From Alphaproteobacteria bacterium UBA6189 (GTDB taxonomy: Bacteria; Pseudomonadota; Alphaproteobacteria; Rickettsiales; UBA3002): 8,417 bases of DNA. The stretch lies in assembly GCA_002422745.1 (NCBI GenBank), contig DITH01000109.1:1-8417 (forward strand), read 5' to 3'. The notes under the pieces were generated by a model that was not told the DNA's origin, did not search any database, and worked only from the letters and a program-made list of their open reading frames with translations. The translations under genes and the position numbers were made by a program. The stretch's first letter is position 1. Every line of letters starts with the position of its first letter. Shown here in pieces: positions 7,115 to 8,417 of the stretch.

Positions 7115-7135
7115 TACCGGTTCCGATGGTATTTT
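7115..7135 (+). terminator. Weak candidate terminator after the second CpaF gene
   Basis: TACCG (7115-7119) can pair with TGGTA (7127-7131), one pair being a G-T wobble, around a 7-nt loop, and TTTT follows at 7132-7135. It lies 15 nt after the CpaF stop, in the right place, but the stem is only 5 bp, so it would be inefficient at best. Confidence 0.22.
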
Positions 7136-7147
7136 CATCCGCTCTTT

Positions 7148-7155
7148 GCTATATA
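7148..7155 (+). promoter_or_regulatory. Candidate -10 element for hpf
   Basis: GCTATATA resembles the alphaproteobacterial housekeeping -10 (GCTANAW in Caulobacter) and, with the TG at 7147-7148, an extended -10. It lies 71 nt upstream of the hpf ATG in the 126-bp gap after the second CpaF gene, where an independent hpf promoter would be expected. No good -35 is visible at standard spacing (TGGTAT at 7127-7132 is poor). Confidence 0.3.
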
Positions 7156-7216
7156 GAAAGTTAATCTCCCGCCTTATATTTTTGACGGCAGCATCCAAAA
7201 AACATCCCAACAAGAA

Positions 7217-7223
7217 AGAGGAG
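7217..7223 (+). promoter_or_regulatory. Strong Shine-Dalgarno sequence of hpf
   Basis: AGAGGAG ends 3 nt before the ATG at 7227. It is the best ribosome-binding site in the window and fixes the hpf start at 7227 rather than the TTG at 7146, from which the frame is also open. Confidence 0.75.
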
Positions 7224-7226
7224 TCT

Positions 7227-7799
7227 ATGCAATTTCACATCTCCGGTCGCCAGGTTGAACTGGGCGACGCATTCCAGGCACACGTAGAAAAACGATTGGG
7301 CGACGGGTTGAATAAATACCTCGACCGCATCACCAATATCGACGTGGTCGTCTCCAAAGCCGCGCATCACCAGTTTCGGGTCGATATCCACGGCAACACA
7401 GGCACGCATGCGGGTGTCGTGCTGAAAAGTCAGGGCAGCGCAGGCGAGGTCTATGCCGCATTCGAGGATGCCGCCACCAAAGCCGAAAAGCAGCTACGCC
7501 GCTACAAGCGCCGTTTGAAAGATCACCGCCCCGATAAATCCTACGCGGCAAAAAAATACGTGTTGCAGCCCGAATCGCATGACGATGAGCTGACGGAAGA
7601 GGGTGCACCCGCCGTTGTGGCGGAAAAAGCTACGAATATTGAAACCCTCACGGTGAGCCAGGCGGTGATGAAAATGGATCTGGCCGATCTGCCGGCCCTG
7701 ATGTTCTTCAATTCGGGCACGGGCCGCCTCAATGTGGTGTACCGTCGGGAGGATGGAAACATCTCCTGGGTCGATCCCGAAGGCGCCGCTGCCGCCTAA
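7227..7799 (+). CDS. hpf: Ribosome hibernation promoting factor, long form (HPF)
   Basis: Long HPF binds the 30S decoding centre through its N-terminal domain and dimerises ribosomes through its C-terminal domain, silencing translation in starved or stationary cells. The product has 190 residues from ATG 7227. Residues 1-100 are the S30AE/YfiA domain: FHISGRQVELGDAFQAHVEKRL, seen here as FHISGRQVEL at 3-12 and QAHVEKRL at 17-24, then NIDVVVSK and the basic helix KAEKQLRRYKRRLKDHR (85-101). A charged linker (about 102-137) leads to the C-terminal dimerisation domain (about 138-185) with TLTVSQAVMKMDLADLPALM, FNSGTGRLNVVYRREDG and ISWVDP. Family length is normal for long HPF. In E. coli hpf follows rpoN directly; here two CpaF-like genes intervene, and hpf has its own leader with a strong Shine-Dalgarno sequence and a possible promoter. 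The hprK ATG abuts its stop (TAAATG), so hpf and hprK are probably co-transcribed. Confidence 0.96.
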   Translation: MQFHISGRQVELGDAFQAHVEKRLGDGLNKYLDRITNIDVVVSKAAHHQFRVDIHGNTGTHAGVVLKSQGSAGEVYAAFEDAATKAEKQLRRYKRRLKDHRPDKSYAAKKYVLQPESHDDELTEEGAPAVVAEKATNIETLTVSQAVMKMDLADLPALMFFNSGTGRLNVVYRREDGNISWVDPEGAAAA

Positions 7800-8273
7800 A
7801 TGGCCGAGGCCCAATCCATGCCGCTGCATGCCACCGCCATCGCGTATGGCGGGGCAGGCTGCGTGCTGATGGGCCCGTCGGGTAGTGGAAAATCACGCCT
7901 GGCGGCGGAAATGCTGGCGCTGGGTGCACGGCTGGTGGGCGACGACCAGCTGGTGCTCTCGGTGCAGTCCGGCATGCTGATGGCGGCAGCACATCCCAAT
8001 CTTAGCGGTATTATGGAGCTGCGCGGGCTTGGATTGATCCGCCTGAGCGATATCATTCCCCGCCATGTGGTGCATCTGGCCGTCGAGCTTTCGACGGCGG
8101 CGAACGAGCGCCTTCCTGCGCCGCAAACGACCATGTTTTGTGGCCAGCCCGTGCCGCTGGTGCGGGTGGCGCCGCCGCCCCAGACCAATGGGGCCAGTAT
8201 CCTGCAATACCTCAAAGCGATGCAGGAAGGGCGCATATTGCCGCCCGATTGGCACCCCCAGGCGGCTAACTAG
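7800..8273 (+). CDS. hprK: HPr kinase/phosphorylase, short alphaproteobacterial form
   Basis: HprK phosphorylates and dephosphorylates a serine of the PTS phosphocarrier HPr, controlling phosphate flow through the nitrogen-type PTS. The 157-residue product is only the C-terminal kinase domain; the N-terminal domain of Firmicutes HprK is absent, which is normal in alphaproteobacteria. Visible motifs are LHATAIAYGGAGCVLMGPSG leading into Walker A GPSGSGKS (25-32, K31), the DD pair (D48-D49) in ARLVGDDQLVL, and the HprK signature GIMELRGLGLIRL (70-82). The ATG at 7800 directly follows the hpf stop. A second ATG at 7818 (residue 7) has GAGG at 7806-7809, 8 nt upstream, and would give a 151-residue protein starting MPLHATAIA; either start is plausible. 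The next gene is a mannose-type EIIA, which supports a role in PTS regulation. The substrate HPr and enzyme I genes are not in the window. Confidence 0.94.
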   Translation: MAEAQSMPLHATAIAYGGAGCVLMGPSGSGKSRLAAEMLALGARLVGDDQLVLSVQSGMLMAAAHPNLSGIMELRGLGLIRLSDIIPRHVVHLAVELSTAANERLPAPQTTMFCGQPVPLVRVAPPPQTNGASILQYLKAMQEGRILPPDWHPQAAN

Positions 8274-8319
8274 CGCACAAACCATTGCCAGCGCCCGTTT
8301 TCTGTCCTACATCCGCCTT

Positions 8320-8417
8320 ATGATTGGAATTATCGTTGTTACCCATGGCGCCCTCGCGGTTGAGCTGATTGCCGTTGCTGAACATGTTGTTGGCAAACAG
8401 CAGCACCTCTTGCCGGT
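8320..8417 (+). CDS. PTS mannose-family EIIA component, 5' part (3' end outside window)
   Basis: An ATG at 8320 opens a frame that runs off the end after 32 codons. The start MIGIIVVTHG followed by ALAVELIAVAEHVVG is the N-terminal strand and first helix of the EIIA-Man fold, with H9 as the expected phosphorylated histidine. In alphaproteobacteria such a protein, encoded beside hprK and HPr, is the terminal phosphate acceptor of a regulatory PTS that transports no sugar. The gap to hprK is 46 nt, with no clear Shine-Dalgarno sequence or terminator, so co-transcription with hprK is likely. rapZ, which often lies between these two genes, is absent. Only about a quarter of the usual 130-150 residues is visible, but the motif match is distinctive. 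Confidence 0.85.
   Translation, partial: MIGIIVVTHGALAVELIAVAEHVVGKQQHLLP

Noticed and set aside
7126..7149. Possible sigma-54 (-24/-12) promoter before hpf (TGG...TTGCT-like)
   Set aside because: The GG and GC elements are not at the required 10-nt spacing and the TGGCAC consensus is poorly matched.
7182..7210. TTGACG as a -35 box for hpf
   Set aside because: No -10-like hexamer follows at 16-18 nt spacing.
7146..7226. N-terminal extension of hpf from a TTG
   Set aside because: The strong Shine-Dalgarno sequence at 7217-7223 and the family-typical start at ATG 7227 exclude it; the extension covers the probable promoter region.
8266..8415. Open frame on the - strand at the right edge, 49 residues, Asn/Gly-rich, convergent with hprK
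   Set aside because: The same stretch on the + strand encodes a distinctive EIIA-Man N-terminus starting at 8320 in the expected operon position; the reverse frame has no recognisable motif.

Overview
The window reads as a chromosomal housekeeping segment from a Gram-negative alphaproteobacterium. The evidence is the KDO/LPS-transport genes (kdsD end, lptC, lptA, lptB) followed by rpoN and hpf, then a short HprK-type kinase gene followed directly by a mannose-type EIIA gene. That last pair is the alphaproteobacterial form of the nitrogen-type PTS. Coding is almost entirely on the + strand, with GC-rich third codon positions and very short gaps. I cannot name a genus; all family assignments come from reading motifs, not from a search.

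Layout: (1) 1-2831 is a tightly coupled envelope block. It starts with the 3' part of kdsD (arabinose-5-phosphate isomerase, first step to KDO), then lptC (2 nt after the kdsD stop), lptA (ATGA overlap with lptC) and lptB (1-nt overlap with lptA). LptC is the inner-membrane bitopic component, LptA the periplasmic bridge and LptB the cytoplasmic ATPase of the Lpt LPS export machine. (2) 2890-4374 is rpoN (sigma-54), 58 nt after lptB. (3) 4482-7100 holds two tandem, paralogous CpaF/TadA-type secretion ATPases, with no other pilus gene nearby. They sit between rpoN and hpf, genes that are normally adjacent. (4) 7227-8417 holds hpf (long ribosome hibernation factor), hprK (short HPr kinase/phosphorylase) and the first 32 codons of a mannose-family PTS EIIA gene that runs off the end.

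Compared with the familiar E. coli order kdsD-kdsC-lptC-lptA-lptB-rpoN-hpf-ptsN-rapZ-npr, the backbone is kept, but kdsC is absent between kdsD and lptC, ptsN is absent after hpf, and rapZ is absent between hprK and the EIIA gene. The most unusual element is the pair of CpaF-like ATPases. They are clearly related, but one has a long disordered N-terminus and altered motifs, and they share a 47-bp tract that is almost identical in nucleotides. No RNA genes, mobile elements or CRISPR arrays were seen. No gene-free stretch exceeds 300 bases; the longest gaps are 126 bp (before hpf) and 107 bp (before the first CpaF gene).
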